Positions 8,541 to 17,709 of a stretch of 64,000 nt of DNA are shown piece by piece. The position numbers and the translations under genes were made by a program. Origin of the DNA: Telluria antibiotica (GTDB lineage: Bacteria; Pseudomonadota; Gammaproteobacteria; Burkholderiales; Burkholderiaceae_D); assembly GCF_011682055.1 (NCBI RefSeq), contig NZ_JAAQOM010000010.1:1-64000 (forward strand), written 5' to 3'. The notes beneath the pieces are model-generated. The model saw nothing but the letters and a program-made list of their open reading frames with translations, ran no database searches and was not told the DNA's origin. Each line of letters starts with the position of its first letter. Position 1 is the stretch's first letter.

Positions 8541-10409
8541 ATGAAACTGTTAGATACCATCGACAACCCGGCCGACCTGCGCAAGCTGCCGCGTACCCAG
8601 CTCACGCCGCTGGCGCACGAACTGCGCCAGTTCCTGCTCGATTCCGTCTCCAAGACCGGTGGTCACCTGTCGTCCAACCTCGGCACCGTCGAGCTGACGA
8701 TCGCGCTGCACTACGTGTTCAACACGCCGGAAGACCGCATCGTGTGGGACGTCGGCCACCAGACCTATTCGCACAAGATCCTCACGGGCCGGCGCGAGCG
8801 CATGCCCACCTTGCGCCAGCTGAACGGCCTGTCCGGCTTCCCGAAGCGCGACGAGAGCGAGTACGACACGTTCGGTACGGCGCACTCGTCGACGTCGATC
8901 TCGGCGGCCCTCGGCATGGCAACGGCCGCGAAGATCAAGGGCGAAAAACGCAAGGCCATCGCCGTCATCGGCGACGGCTCCATGACCGCCGGCATGGCCT
9001 TCGAGGCGCTGAACAATGCGGGTGTCGAGGACGACGTCGACCTGCTCGTCGTCCTGAACGACAACGACATGTCGATCTCGCCTCCGGTCGGCGCGCTGAA
9101 CCGCTACCTGGCGCGCCTGATGTCGGGCCAGTTCTACGCCGCGGCGAAAAACGTCGGCAAGACGATGCTGCCCGCGCCCATGCTGGAACTGGCGAAGAAG
9201 CTCGAAGAGCACGCGAAGGGCATGGTCGTCCCGGCCACGATGTTCGAGGAATTCGGCTTCAACTACATCGGCCCCATCGACGGCCACGACCTCGACTCCC
9301 TGATCCCCACGCTGGAAAACATCAAGAAGCTCAAGGGCCCGCAATTCCTGCACGTCGTGACGAAGAAGGGGCAGGGCTACAAGCTGGCCGAGGCCGAGCC
9401 GATCCTGTACCACGGCACGGGTAAATTCAATCCGAGCGAAGGCATCAAGCCCGCGAAGGCCACGAAGATCACGTACACCGAGGTATTCGGCAACTGGCTG
9501 TGCGACATGGCGCACGTCGACAAGCGCCTGGTCGGCATCACGCCGGCGATGCGCGAAGGCTCGGGCATGGTGCGCTTCAACCAGGAACACCCGGACCGCT
9601 ACTTCGACGTGGGCATCGCCGAGCAGCATTCGGTGACGTTCGCGGGCGGCCTGGCGACGGAAGGCATGAAGCCCGTCGTCGCGATCTACTCGACGTTCCT
9701 GCAGCGCGCGTACGACCAGCTGATCCACGACGTGGCGCTGCAGAACCTGGACGTGACGTTCGCGCTCGACCGCGCGGGTCTCGTCGGCGCGGACGGCGCC
9801 ACGCACGCGGGCAACTACGACATCGCCTACCTGCGCTGCATCCCGAACATGGTCGTGATGGCGCCGTCGGACGAGAACGAGTGCCGCAAGATGCTGACGA
9901 CCGCGTACCGTTTCAACGGCCCGGCCGCCGTGCGCTACCCGCGCGGCGCGGGCGTGGGCGCCGCGATCGATCCGGCGCTGGACGTCCTCGACATCGGCAA
10001 GGGCGTCGTGCGGCGCGAAGGCAAGGGCGTGGCGATCCTCGCGTTCGGCTCGATGGTGGCGCCGAGCCTCGGTGCCGCGGAAGACCTCAACGCGACCGTG
10101 GCCGACATGCGCTTCGTGAAGCCGCTGGACGTCGACCTGGTGAAGCAGCTAGCGCGCGATCACGACTATCTGGTGACGGTGGAAGAGGGCTGCACGATGG
10201 GCGGCGCCGGTTCGGCCGTCGCCGAGGCGCTGGCGGAGGCCGGCATCGTCAAGCCCCTGCTGATCCTGGGCCTGCCGGACCGCTTCATCGACCATGGCGA
10301 CCCGGCCGCGTTGCTGGCGTCCGTCGGGCTGGATGCGCACGGCATCTCCGCATCGATCCGCGAACGCTTCGGCGTCGGCGAACCGCGGCTCGTCGTCAAC
10401 AACACCTGA
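8541..10409 (+). CDS. dxs: 1-deoxy-D-xylulose-5-phosphate synthase
   Basis: This 622-aa thiamine-diphosphate enzyme is the first step of the MEP isoprenoid pathway (pyruvate plus glyceraldehyde 3-phosphate). The sequence shows the substrate-binding [13 protein letters not shown], the ThDP motif [15 protein letters not shown] leading to NDN, the catalytic glutamate region [18 protein letters not shown], and the C-terminal transketolase domain. Length is normal. It follows ispA without a gap, linking entry and product steps of isoprenoid synthesis. Confidence 0.97.
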   Translation: MKLLDTIDNPADLRKLPRTQLTPLAHELRQFLLDSVSKTGGHLSSNLGTVELTIALHYVFNTPEDRIVWDVGHQTYSHKILTGRRERMPTLRQLNGLSGFPKRDESEYDTFGTAHSSTSISAALGMATAAKIKGEKRKAIAVIGDGSMTAGMAFEALNNAGVEDDVDLLVVLNDNDMSISPPVGALNRYLARLMSGQFYAAAKNVGKTMLPAPMLELAKKLEEHAKGMVVPATMFEEFGFNYIGPIDGHDLDSLIPTLENIKKLKGPQFLHVVTKKGQGYKLAEAEPILYHGTGKFNPSEGIKPAKATKITYTEVFGNWLCDMAHVDKRLVGITPAMREGSGMVRFNQEHPDRYFDVGIAEQHSVTFAGGLATEGMKPVVAIYSTFLQRAYDQLIHDVALQNLDVTFALDRAGLVGADGATHAGNYDIAYLRCIPNMVVMAPSDENECRKMLTTAYRFNGPAAVRYPRGAGVGAAIDPALDVLDIGKGVVRREGKGVAILAFGSMVAPSLGAAEDLNATVADMRFVKPLDVDLVKQLARDHDYLVTVEEGCTMGGAGSAVAEALAEAGIVKPLLILGLPDRFIDHGDPAALLASVGLDAHGISASIRERFGVGEPRLVVNNT

Positions 10410-10421
10410 GCGGCAACGTCC

Positions 10422-10484
10422 GGTGGGCTCGGGGAGTCCACCCTACGTTATTGGACGCCGTAGGGTGGGCACCCCGTGCCCACC
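10422..10484. repeat. REP-like paired palindrome, copy 2
   Basis: Arms lie at 10422-10446 and 10461-10484 with a 14-nt spacer. Here the TAGGG ends face inward. The left arm uses GTGGGCTC with a GAGTCCAC partner (one G-T wobble), whereas the right arm is the GTGGGCAC/GTGCCCAC form. It lies between the convergent ends of dxs and the 2OG oxygenase gene. Confidence 0.8.
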
Positions 10485-10506
10485 AAATGTTCGCATCGCG
10501 ATAAGG

Positions 10507-11202
10507 CTACGAAAACAACTCTTCCGCGCGGCGGTACAGGATCCACGACGTGGCCACATACTTGTCGCCGCTGGTCGCGACATGCCCCTTGTGCGTGTGC
10601 GTAAAGCCGGCCGGCGCGATGATCAACCGGCCCTGGCGCGCCTCGACCTTCCTGCGCTGGTACAGGAATTCCGTCTCGCCGCCATCCGCCACGTCGTTCA
10701 GGTAGAACTGGAACAGCAGCACCCGGTGCAGGGTCTCGCAACTGGCGTTCTGCGGATAGATCTCGGAATGCCAGTGGTGGTAGCCGCCACTGCCGCGCAG
10801 GTATTTTTGCAGGTTGATCGGCCCGCACCGGTACATGGCGTCGATCAGCGCGGGCAGGTGTGGACGGCCGCATTCGTCGAAGTTGTCGAGCGAGAGCCCC
10901 ACCGGCTGTCCCGTGGCCAGATGCGCGACCGTCGGCGCGAGGGCGCCCAGCAGCAGCGCGCGGTAACGGTCCATGTAGTCGGCCAGGTGATGCCGCACGG
11001 CCGTCGCCATCAGGCCGCACACGTCGTGCCATTCCTTGTACTGGCTGATCGTGATGTCCCAGCTGTCCTTCTTCGCCACGTCCACGCCCATGCCCGTGCG
11101 GCCGCGCGCATGCTTGTCGCTGGCCTCGAACCGGTCCAGGATGTGCGCGCATTGCGCGGGCGTGAGGGCGGCGTCGTAGATGCCGATGAAGTCGTCGTTC
11201 AT
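10507..11202 (-). CDS. 2OG-Fe(II) oxygenase family protein
   Basis: This 231-aa protein resembles prolyl-4-hydroxylase-like 2-oxoglutarate/Fe(II) dioxygenases. The jelly-roll core is recognisable: a first histidine in YHHWHSEIYPQ, and a distal HTHKGHVATSGDKY segment with the second histidine and the basic residue that binds 2-oxoglutarate. The usual HxD appears here as HxE (HSE), an uncommon but known variant. A GGAGAA ribosome site precedes the ATG. It overlaps the end of the rhomboid gene by 4 bp. Substrate is unknown. Confidence 0.85.
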   Translation of the reverse strand: MNDDFIGIYDAALTPAQCAHILDRFEASDKHARGRTGMGVDVAKKDSWDITISQYKEWHDVCGLMATAVRHHLADYMDRYRALLLGALAPTVAHLATGQPVGLSLDNFDECGRPHLPALIDAMYRCGPINLQKYLRGSGGYHHWHSEIYPQNASCETLHRVLLFQFYLNDVADGGETEFLYQRRKVEARQGRLIIAPAGFTHTHKGHVATSGDKYVATSWILYRRAEELFS

Positions 11203-12233
11203 GTCGGATTCTCCGCCGGTACGTGCAGCGAGCGCGCGAGCAGGTGGCCGGCCAGCCATCCGCCCACGAGGCCACCGATGTGCGCCGCGTTGTCGGTGTG
11301 CGGGTAGGCGAAACCCGCCACCAGGCTGAAGGCCAGGAACGGCAGCAGCGAACCGCGCAAGTCCCGCACGACGGTGGGCGGCACGCCGCTGTTCTCGCGC
11401 CGCATGAAGGCGAACAGGCCGCCGATGAGGCCGAAGATCGCGCCGGACGCGCCCACGCTGTTCACGTGCGGATTCCACATCACGCTGGCGATGCTGCCGC
11501 ACACGCCGGCAATCGTGTAGAGCGCGATGAAGCGCGCGCTGCCGAACAGGCGCTCGACGAGCACGCCGACCTGCCACAGCGCGAGCATGTTGAATACCAG
11601 GTGCAGCAGGCTCCCGTGCAGGAACAGCGACGTGACGAGGCGCCACCATTCCCCGTGCAGGGTCCTGTCGCCCGCGTTCGATCCCCACGCGACCAGCTGG
11701 TTAGCGCGCAGGAACGCGTCGTACGTCGAATTCCAGCCCCAGCCCAGCATCGATCCGATCGCGCCGCCGGGCAAGCTGCGGCGCATGAGCCACATCAGGA
11801 AGTAGACGCCGATGTTCAAGGTCAGCACCGCCCAGATCACGGGCGCCGACGGGCTCCAGTAATCGATCCGGTCGTGGAAGGCGTGGTGCTCCGCGTGGGC
11901 GACACGGAAGTCATCGGTCTGGCGCGCGGGCAGCAGGGCGACGAGGCGGGATGCCGCCTGCGCGTCCGCCATGGAAAAGCCGACGACGAGATCCTCGTGC
12001 ACACCCTGCACGCGAAAGTACACGTCCTCGCCTTCCGTGTGGGCGTTGACGATGTCGACCACGCGCAGCCGGTGCTCCGCGTGCGCGGGGAGGTGGAACG
12101 AGCGATGGCTGTTGCCGCGCACGAGCACGAAGTCCCGCTCGACGACGACCTGGCCCTTGCCCCGGAAGTGGAATGGATTCGCCGGCCAGTTGGCGCGGCC
12201 GGAATGGAAGCGGACGTCGAAGGTCGTCGTCAT
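11199..12233 (-). CDS. rhomboid family intramembrane serine protease
   Basis: This is a 344-aa inner-membrane protein. The N-terminal 120 residues form a soluble domain without obvious match. From about 130 there are six or seven helices with the rhomboid signature: WWRLVTSLFLHGSLLHLVFNMLALW, the catalytic serine in GASGAIFG, and the catalytic histidine in HIGGLVGGWLAG. It cleaves substrates within the membrane. It is the middle gene of a leftward trio after the cobalamin adenosyltransferase (10-bp gap). Confidence 0.93.
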   Translation of the reverse strand: MTTTFDVRFHSGRANWPANPFHFRGKGQVVVERDFVLVRGNSHRSFHLPAHAEHRLRVVDIVNAHTEGEDVYFRVQGVHEDLVVGFSMADAQAASRLVALLPARQTDDFRVAHAEHHAFHDRIDYWSPSAPVIWAVLTLNIGVYFLMWLMRRSLPGGAIGSMLGWGWNSTYDAFLRANQLVAWGSNAGDRTLHGEWWRLVTSLFLHGSLLHLVFNMLALWQVGVLVERLFGSARFIALYTIAGVCGSIASVMWNPHVNSVGASGAIFGLIGGLFAFMRRENSGVPPTVVRDLRGSLLPFLAFSLVAGFAYPHTDNAAHIGGLVGGWLAGHLLARSLHVPAENPT

Positions 12234-12243
12234 CCGCCCCCCG

Positions 12244-12798
12244 TCAGGTACGCTTGCGCTCGTGCTGCCACAGCACGTCGGTGCCGCCCGCGTGGCGGTT
12301 CAGCACGCGCGCCAGCACGAACATCAGGTCGGACAGGCGGTTCACGTACTGGCGCGGTTCCGCGTTGATGGTCTCCAGCTTCGACAGGGTGACGATGGCG
12401 CGCTCGGCGCGGCGGCACACGGTGCGGCACACGTGCGCGAGCGATGCGGCGCGCGAGCCGGCCGGCAGGATGAATTCCTTCAGGATCGGCAGGTCCGCGT
12501 TGTACTTCTCGAGCAGTTCGTCGAGGCGTGCAACCTGTTCCGTCTTGATCAGCTGGTAGCCGGGGATGCACAGCTCGCCGCCCAGGTCGAACAGGTCGTG
12601 CTGGATGGTGACGAGTTCTTCGCGCAGGCCGTCCGGCAAGTCTTCGCACAGCAGCAGGCCGACGAAGGAATTGAGTTCGTCCACGTCGCCTAAAGCGGCG
12701 ATGCGCGCGCTGTCTTTACCCGTGCGGCTGCCGTCGCCCAGGCCGGTGCTGCCGTCGTCGCCCGTGCGGGTCGCGATCTTCGAAAGTCGATTGCCCAT
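12244..12798 (-). CDS. cob(I)yrinic acid a,c-diamide adenosyltransferase, PduO type
   Basis: A 184-aa ATP:corrinoid adenosyltransferase that makes adenosylcobalamin. Diagnostic motifs are the N-terminal ATP loop TRTGDDGSTGLGDG, the conserved helix VDELNSFVGLL, and RRAERAIVTL followed by YVNRLSDLMFVLAR. The start at 12798 (MGNRLSKI) is set by alignment to the family; an in-frame upstream extension looks non-homologous. It heads the leftward operon with the rhomboid protease and 2OG oxygenase and is divergent from the glcF remnant. Confidence 0.94.
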   Translation of the reverse strand: MGNRLSKIATRTGDDGSTGLGDGSRTGKDSARIAALGDVDELNSFVGLLLCEDLPDGLREELVTIQHDLFDLGGELCIPGYQLIKTEQVARLDELLEKYNADLPILKEFILPAGSRAASLAHVCRTVCRRAERAIVTLSKLETINAEPRQYVNRLSDLMFVLARVLNRHAGGTDVLWQHERKRT

Positions 12799-12947
12799 GG
12801 TGGTATCCCGCCCAAAAAAAAGATAGGCGGAGCATACGCCAAATCCCAAGGGTTGTGCTTACATTCGTTCCATGATTCCCTCCGTGCCGTGCTGCCGGCG
12901 CGGGCGCAAGTGATCACGGCATCGTTCGACGACGTGGCGACGGGCGG

Positions 12948-13397
12948 CAATGCCGTCGCGAGCGTCATCGCGGCGGGCATCATCCAAGACCTGTCGGAAG
13001 TGATGAGCGACTTCGAGGGCGACGTCGCGCGCCTGCTGGCGGGCCGCGTCCACGAGCGCGTCGCGTTCCACCGGCCGTGCACCTTGCAGCACGGCCAGCA
13101 GATCCGCGGCAAGGTCGAGCGCGTGTTGCGCGCGGCCGGCGTCGACGTCGTGCTGTGCGCGGAAAGCCACCTGTGCTACGGTTCGGCCGGGACGCATGCC
13201 GTGCTCCATCCGGACATCGCGCACGCGCTGCGCGACCGCAAGCTGGCGAACCGGGAGGCGACGGGGGCGCGCGAATACGTGCCGGCCAACGTGGGGTGCA
13301 TCACGCACCTGCAGTCGGGGCGGCGACGCCGGTGTCGCACTGGATCGAACTCGTCGACCGGGCGCTGGCGGCCGACCGGCGTCCGATATCGAATTGA
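12948..13397 (+). pseudogene. glcF: decayed glycolate oxidase iron-sulfur subunit
   Basis: Residual GlcF C-terminal half: RVAFHRPCTLQHGQ, then a cysteine-rich segment HLCYGSAGTHAVL, a basic helix, and NVGCITHLQSG. Three lesions are visible. The N-terminal ferredoxin domain is absent. The conserved CCG motif has become CYG. A single base is missing in a G run near 13316, so the tail TPVSHWIELVDRALAADR continues in the next frame. No glcD or glcE is present in the window. I infer loss of glycolate oxidase here. Confidence 0.85.
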
Positions 13398-13618
13398 GTA
13401 TTAAGCACATCATAAATACGATTGGTACCTTCCGTTGCCGCTGAGTAGACTGCAATCGTAGTAAACACCCGCCGGAAGTGTGGGGACGATTACAACGACA
13501 ACGGAGATCATATGGAATACCTTGCCATGCCCGGTGCGCGCGCGCACGGGGCCGACTTTCTCCCTCCGCTGGCATTCCCGACCGATTCGGCATTCGACTG
13601 ACCTTCAGCGGAGTCTCC

Positions 13619-15139
13619 ATGAAACGTCTATTTTCGTATCTCGTCATGTTGGCCGGCCTGGCCAGCGTGGCTTTTTCGGCGCACGCCGCCATCACCATCA
13701 ACACGAGCGTCCAGTACAAGATCAAGAACGTCAACAGCGGCCTGGTGCTGGGCATCGATGGCGCCAGCCAGGCCGCCGGTTCGAAAGTGGTCCAGTGGAC
13801 CGACAACGGCACGTCCGACCACCTGTGGCACTTCATGCCAATGGGGAACGGGCAGTACAACATCGAGAACATGCTGACCCACCAGGTGCTGGGCGTGGCC
13901 AACGCCTCCACCGCGGACGGCGCGCAAGTCGTGCAATGGTCCGACAACGGCACGTCCGATCACCTGTGGACCGTCACCCAGGCGGCGGACGGCAACTTCC
14001 TGATCCAGAACGTCAACAGCGGCAAGTATCTGGAAGTGTACATGGCGAGTACGTCCACGGCGGCCACCATCGACCAGTGGGGCCTGACCAACTGCACGTG
14101 CCAGGAGTGGCAGCTGGTGAACACGCAGGTCAGCCCCTATCCGGCGCCGCGCGCCGTCGCCGGCAACGGCATCTTCGTGCACGACCCGTTCATGCTGCGC
14201 GACACCAGCGGCAAATACTGGTTGTACGGTTCGCACCAGACGGTCGCCACGTCGACCGACGGTACCAACTTCACGATGTACACCAGCTGCACCAGCGCGC
14301 AGATGGGCGGCTATGCGCCGAACTGCCCGTCGATCGGCCCGGACTTCAGCTCGTGGGGCGGCTTGCAGACGCCGAAGGGCTGGAACAACGGCGCCAACAC
14401 CGACATCTGGGCGCCCAGCATGCTGGTCTCGAACGGCACGTATTACCAGTACTATTCGATTCCCTACCTGCCCAGCACCGGCGCGGAAGCCGTGATCGGC
14501 GTGGCCACCAGCACGTCGCCGGCAGGTCCGTGGACCGACAAGGGTTTCGTCACCAGGTCGTGGACCAGCACGTCGACGCAGCCGGCGTCCGGCTTCTGGG
14601 CGACCACCGACAACGCCATCGACCCTGCGCCGTTCAAGGACGCCAGCGGCAACTGGTGGATGGCGTGGGGTTCGTGGACCGACGGCACCCACCTGATGCA
14701 ACTGGACCCGAGCACGGGCCTGCAATCGAAGACGAACACCACCGTGTACACGCTGGCGCAACGCGGCAATCCGTCGGCGGGCGAGGAAGGACCGTTCATC
14801 TACTACTACAACGGCTACTACTATTATTTCGCGCCGATTAACGCCTGCTGCAACGGCACCACCAGCACCTACCGCACCATCGTCGGCCGTTCCACCAGCG
14901 TGACCGGGCCGTACGTGGACCGCGGCGGCGTCGCGCTGACGGCCGGCGGCGGCACCATCCTGCTCAGCACCCACGGGAACATCATCGGCCCGGGCGGCGG
15001 CAGCGTGTTCACCGACGCCGGCAACAACAACGCGCCGACCTATGTGTACCACTACTACGACGGGAACAACGGCGGCCGCGCCACGCTGGGTATCAACACG
15101 CTCGGCTTCACGTCGGACGGCTGGCCTTTCGTCAAGTAA
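13619..15139 (+). CDS. secreted GH43 arabinanase-like hydrolase with ricin-type lectin domain
   Basis: This 506-aa protein has a Sec signal (about 1-25, cleavage after SAHA), a ricin-type beta-trefoil/CBM13 domain (about 28-165, three QW-like repeats such as VVQWTDNGTSDHLW and VVQWSDNGTSDHLW), and a C-terminal five-bladed GH43 propeller. Catalytic acids fit GH43: Asp in HDPFMLRD, Asp in NAIDPAPFKD and Glu in EEGPFIYYYNGYYYYF. The overall resemblance is to arabinan endo-1,5-alpha-L-arabinosidases acting on pectin side chains. A preceding in-frame extension to 13478 is ignored because the signal peptide begins at 13619. Confidence 0.9.
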   Translation: MKRLFSYLVMLAGLASVAFSAHAAITINTSVQYKIKNVNSGLVLGIDGASQAAGSKVVQWTDNGTSDHLWHFMPMGNGQYNIENMLTHQVLGVANASTADGAQVVQWSDNGTSDHLWTVTQAADGNFLIQNVNSGKYLEVYMASTSTAATIDQWGLTNCTCQEWQLVNTQVSPYPAPRAVAGNGIFVHDPFMLRDTSGKYWLYGSHQTVATSTDGTNFTMYTSCTSAQMGGYAPNCPSIGPDFSSWGGLQTPKGWNNGANTDIWAPSMLVSNGTYYQYYSIPYLPSTGAEAVIGVATSTSPAGPWTDKGFVTRSWTSTSTQPASGFWATTDNAIDPAPFKDASGNWWMAWGSWTDGTHLMQLDPSTGLQSKTNTTVYTLAQRGNPSAGEEGPFIYYYNGYYYYFAPINACCNGTTSTYRTIVGRSTSVTGPYVDRGGVALTAGGGTILLSTHGNIIGPGGGSVFTDAGNNNAPTYVYHYYDGNNGGRATLGINTLGFTSDGWPFVK

Positions 15140-15257
15140 GACCGTATGGCGGGCACGGCGACGCCGGTGACGCGCCGGGTTGCGCTCGTCCACCGGGCAC
15201 TTGCGGGCGTGCCGTGATAGCATCGGCGCCTCGTTTCAAGGTTCGATGGAGTGACCC

Positions 15258-15572
15258 GTGAGTTTCGTGTTTCGGCTGATATCCCAGGATGAGGACGCGG
15301 CGCCGTCCGTCGCGTTCCAGGACAGCATCAGTCCCGGCTACGTGCCGTTGTGGGAAGAGGTCGGCGTGTACGACGCCCTGTACAACAGCGACGGCCGCGA
15401 GGCGCGCGACGTCTCGCGCGCGATCGCGTACGGCGTCGACCGCGTCGCCGACGACGAATCGCTGGGCCGGCTGCTGCCCGCGTCGTGCCGGCTGGGGGAG
15501 GCGTTGCGCTTTCTCGAGAACGTGCATCGTGGGTGCACGATCCACGCGTCGGCGCGCGTCGAGACGCGCTGA
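15258..15572 (+). CDS. hypothetical protein
   Basis: A 104-aa acidic protein that I do not recognise. It starts at GTG with a good ribosome site (GATGGAG, six bases upstream). There is no signal peptide or transmembrane segment, and the sequence is charged and helical in its second half (REARDVSRAIAYGVDRVADDESLG, then LGEALRFLENV). The C-terminus contains two cysteines. It is flanked by the GH43 gene upstream and two small leftward membrane-protein genes downstream. Probably a genuine gene on codon use, but its function cannot be read. Confidence 0.65.
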   Translation: MSFVFRLISQDEDAAPSVAFQDSISPGYVPLWEEVGVYDALYNSDGREARDVSRAIAYGVDRVADDESLGRLLPASCRLGEALRFLENVHRGCTIHASARVETR

Positions 15573-15640
15573 CTTTTTATCCCGAGCCACCGCTACCCTG
15601 AGCGGCAAGCAGGTCGGTCGGCGGCCGGCACGCTGCCGGG

Positions 15641-15796
15641 TTAAATGTGGCTCAGCAGTGTTCGGAACAAGTGCGCCACCATGACCACGATCGGCGCAAC
15701 ACCCAGCAGTATCAGCAGGGCAAGAAAAATCGTGCCGTCGAGGCCGGGATAATCGGTGCGGAACGGCCGTAATCGATTGACGAAACTGTCTTCCAT
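15641..15796 (-). CDS. 51-aa membrane protein
   Basis: A short leftward frame coding a basic cytoplasmic-looking N-terminus (NRLRPFR), then one hydrophobic helix (IFLALLILLGVAPIVVMVAHLF). It is preceded by a G-rich ribosome-site candidate (GGGGA), which is weak. It follows another small membrane-protein gene by 18 bp, so the pair may be cotranscribed. No family recognised. Confidence 0.5.
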   Translation of the reverse strand: MEDSFVNRLRPFRTDYPGLDGTIFLALLILLGVAPIVVMVAHLFRTLLSHI

Positions 15797-15814
15797 GTCC
15801 CCGTCGGGCTTGCG

Positions 15815-15985
15815 CTATTTGTATTTGCCTGGCCACAGCGTATCGAACAGGAGTGGCGTCACCATGCCGGTGACGACGAGCGCTCCAGTGGCAGCTTTGT
15901 GGTCGCCCTTGATGAACAACGCGAGAGTGGTGACAGCGAACGTGCTGAACGTTGCGAGTATCGGCAACCGTACCCAAGGACTCAT
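15815..15985 (-). CDS. 56-aa membrane protein
   Basis: A leftward frame with an AGGA ribosome-site candidate before ATG 15985. The product has two hydrophobic stretches (LPILATFSTFAVTTLALF and ALVVTGMVTPLLF) separated by a short KGDHK loop, giving a likely two-helix hairpin, and ends in WPGKYK. It appears to form a unit with the 51-aa gene downstream. No family recognised. Confidence 0.5.
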   Translation of the reverse strand: MSPWVRLPILATFSTFAVTTLALFIKGDHKAATGALVVTGMVTPLLFDTLWPGKYK

Positions 15986-16060
15986 TCCATTCCTCGCATG
16001 TTCGACTCGGCAAAATGTTGATGCATTTCAGGTGCCTTGTCGAGCATAGCATGTTGCCGA

Positions 16061-16085
16061 GGCGGAAAAGCCGCCGTTTTTTTTT
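16061..16085 (+). terminator. hairpin plus T9 run
   Basis: A short GC stem (GGCGG, five-base loop, CCGCC at 16061-16075) is followed by G and nine T on the + strand. It looks like an intrinsic terminator reading rightward, although the genes just upstream read leftward. It would insulate the DUF4331 operon from upstream transcription. Confidence 0.45.
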
Positions 16086-16093
16086 CAAAAACC

Positions 16094-16120
16094 TGAATCC
16101 ACCCGCTTCTCGCCTGCGTA
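16094..16120 (+). promoter_or_regulatory. candidate ECF-type promoter of the DUF4331 operon
   Basis: TGAATCC (16094-16100) and CGTA (16117-16120) are separated by 16 bases, the spacing typical of ECF sigma promoters, and lie about 55 bp before the DUF4331 start. No sigma70-like -10 is evident in the same place. I did not find the same pair upstream of the ECF sigma gene at 21582, which weakens the assignment. Confidence 0.3.
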
Positions 16121-16175
16121 CAAGGAAGGCATTCGTGCTCAATCGTCAACCTTGACCAAGCAAAGAGGGGGAATC

Positions 16176-17690
16176 ATGTTGCAACAGAACACATCCAAAA
16201 CCGCCGCCGGCGTCGCACTGCGCGCACTGGTCGCGGCCCTGTGTGCCGGCGCCGCGGTCCAGGTGCCCGTGCAGGCGTCCAGCCACCGCGAGGCGCCGTT
16301 CATCGCGAAGCAGCCTAAAGTCGATGCCACCGACTTCTACATGTTCCGCAGCTACGAGCCGGGCCGCGAGGGGTTCGTGACGCTGATCGCGAACTACGTG
16401 CCGCTGCAGGATGCGTATGGCGGCCCGAACTACTTCATGATGGACCCGGACGCGCTGTACGAAATCCACATCGACAACAACGGCGACGCCAAGGAAGACA
16501 TCACGTTCCAGTTCCGCTTCCAGAATGCGAACAAGGATGCCCAGCTGACCGTCGGCGGCAAGAAGGTGTCGATCCCGCTCGTCATCAACGGCGGCGCCAT
16601 CGCCGACCCGAACGCGGCCGGCGCCAACGTGCGCGAGACCTACTCCGTCTCCGTGGTGCGCGGCGACCGCCGCGGCGGCCAGCGCAGCGCCGTGACCAAT
16701 GCCGCGGGCGGTACCGTCTTCGACAAGCCGTTGGACAACATCGGCAACAAATCGATCCCGAACTACGCGGCGTACGCGGCCAAGCACGTCTACTCGGTCA
16801 ACATTCCGGGCTGTTCGACGCCGGCGCGCATGTTCGTCGGCCAGCGCAAGGACCCGTTCGTCGTGAACCTGGGCGAGACGTTCGACCTCATCAACATCAA
16901 GGCCCCGGCCACCGAGTTTTCCGCCGGCGCCGAGAAGGCCGCGCGAGACGACCTGGCCGACAAGAACGTGACCAGCATCGAACTCGAAGTCGCGGCATCC
17001 TGCCTCACGGCAGGTGGCGATCCGGTGATCGGCGGCTGGACCACGGCCAGCATGCGCCAGGCGCGCCTGCTGAATCCCGTGCCGGCCAGCGGCGGCACCG
17101 GTGCGGCCAAGCATGGCGGCGCGTGGACGCAGGTGTCGCGCCTGGGCATGCCGCTCGTGAACGAAGTCGTGATCGGCCTGAAGGACAAGGACCGCTTCAA
17201 TGCCAGCAAGCCGATGAACGATGCCCAGTTCGCCGACTACGTCACGAATCCGACCCTGCCGGCCCTGATCGAGATCCTGTACGGGAACGCCGGCGCGAAG
17301 GCCCCGACCAACTTCCCGCGCAACGACCTCGTCACCGCGTTCCTCACCGGCGTGAAGGGCCTGAACCAGCCGGCCAAGGTGACGCCGTCCGAGATGCTGC
17401 GCCTGAACACGTCGATCGCCCCGGTGGCGATGGGTGCGCAGAAGCGCCTGGGCGTGATCGACGGCGACAACGCCGGCTTCCCGAACGGACGCCGTCCGGG
17501 CGACGACGTGGTCGACATCGCGCTGCGCGTCGTGATGGGCAAGCTGTGCACGCTGAATCTGGGTTGCGCGCCGTCCGACGCGCCGGCCGGCGGCCTGCAC
17601 TTCACCGATGGCGCCTACCTGGACGACAGCTTCTTCACGAACGGCTTCCCGTACCTGAAGACCCCGATTCCGGGTTCGCCGCAACAATGA
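16176..17690 (+). CDS. DUF4331 domain secreted protein
   Basis: A 504-aa exported protein. A signal peptide of about 35 residues ends VPVQA, and the mature N-terminus SSHREAP followed by DATDFYMFRSYEPG is the typical DUF4331 opening. The protein is Asp/Asn-rich with conserved GGPNYFMMDPDALYEIHIDNNGD. Cysteines at GCSTP and CTLNLGC may form disulfides. A strong ribosome site (AGAGGGGGAA) sets the ATG at 16176. It is the first gene of a four-gene operon with a lipoprotein, a TPR protein and a HupE-type membrane protein. The DUF4331 role is unknown; calcium binding is possible from acidic loops. Confidence 0.9.
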   Translation: MLQQNTSKTAAGVALRALVAALCAGAAVQVPVQASSHREAPFIAKQPKVDATDFYMFRSYEPGREGFVTLIANYVPLQDAYGGPNYFMMDPDALYEIHIDNNGDAKEDITFQFRFQNANKDAQLTVGGKKVSIPLVINGGAIADPNAAGANVRETYSVSVVRGDRRGGQRSAVTNAAGGTVFDKPLDNIGNKSIPNYAAYAAKHVYSVNIPGCSTPARMFVGQRKDPFVVNLGETFDLINIKAPATEFSAGAEKAARDDLADKNVTSIELEVAASCLTAGGDPVIGGWTTASMRQARLLNPVPASGGTGAAKHGGAWTQVSRLGMPLVNEVVIGLKDKDRFNASKPMNDAQFADYVTNPTLPALIEILYGNAGAKAPTNFPRNDLVTAFLTGVKGLNQPAKVTPSEMLRLNTSIAPVAMGAQKRLGVIDGDNAGFPNGRRPGDDVVDIALRVVMGKLCTLNLGCAPSDAPAGGLHFTDGAYLDDSFFTNGFPYLKTPIPGSPQQ

Positions 17691-17709
17691 GCGCGCGAAG
17701 GAGACGATC

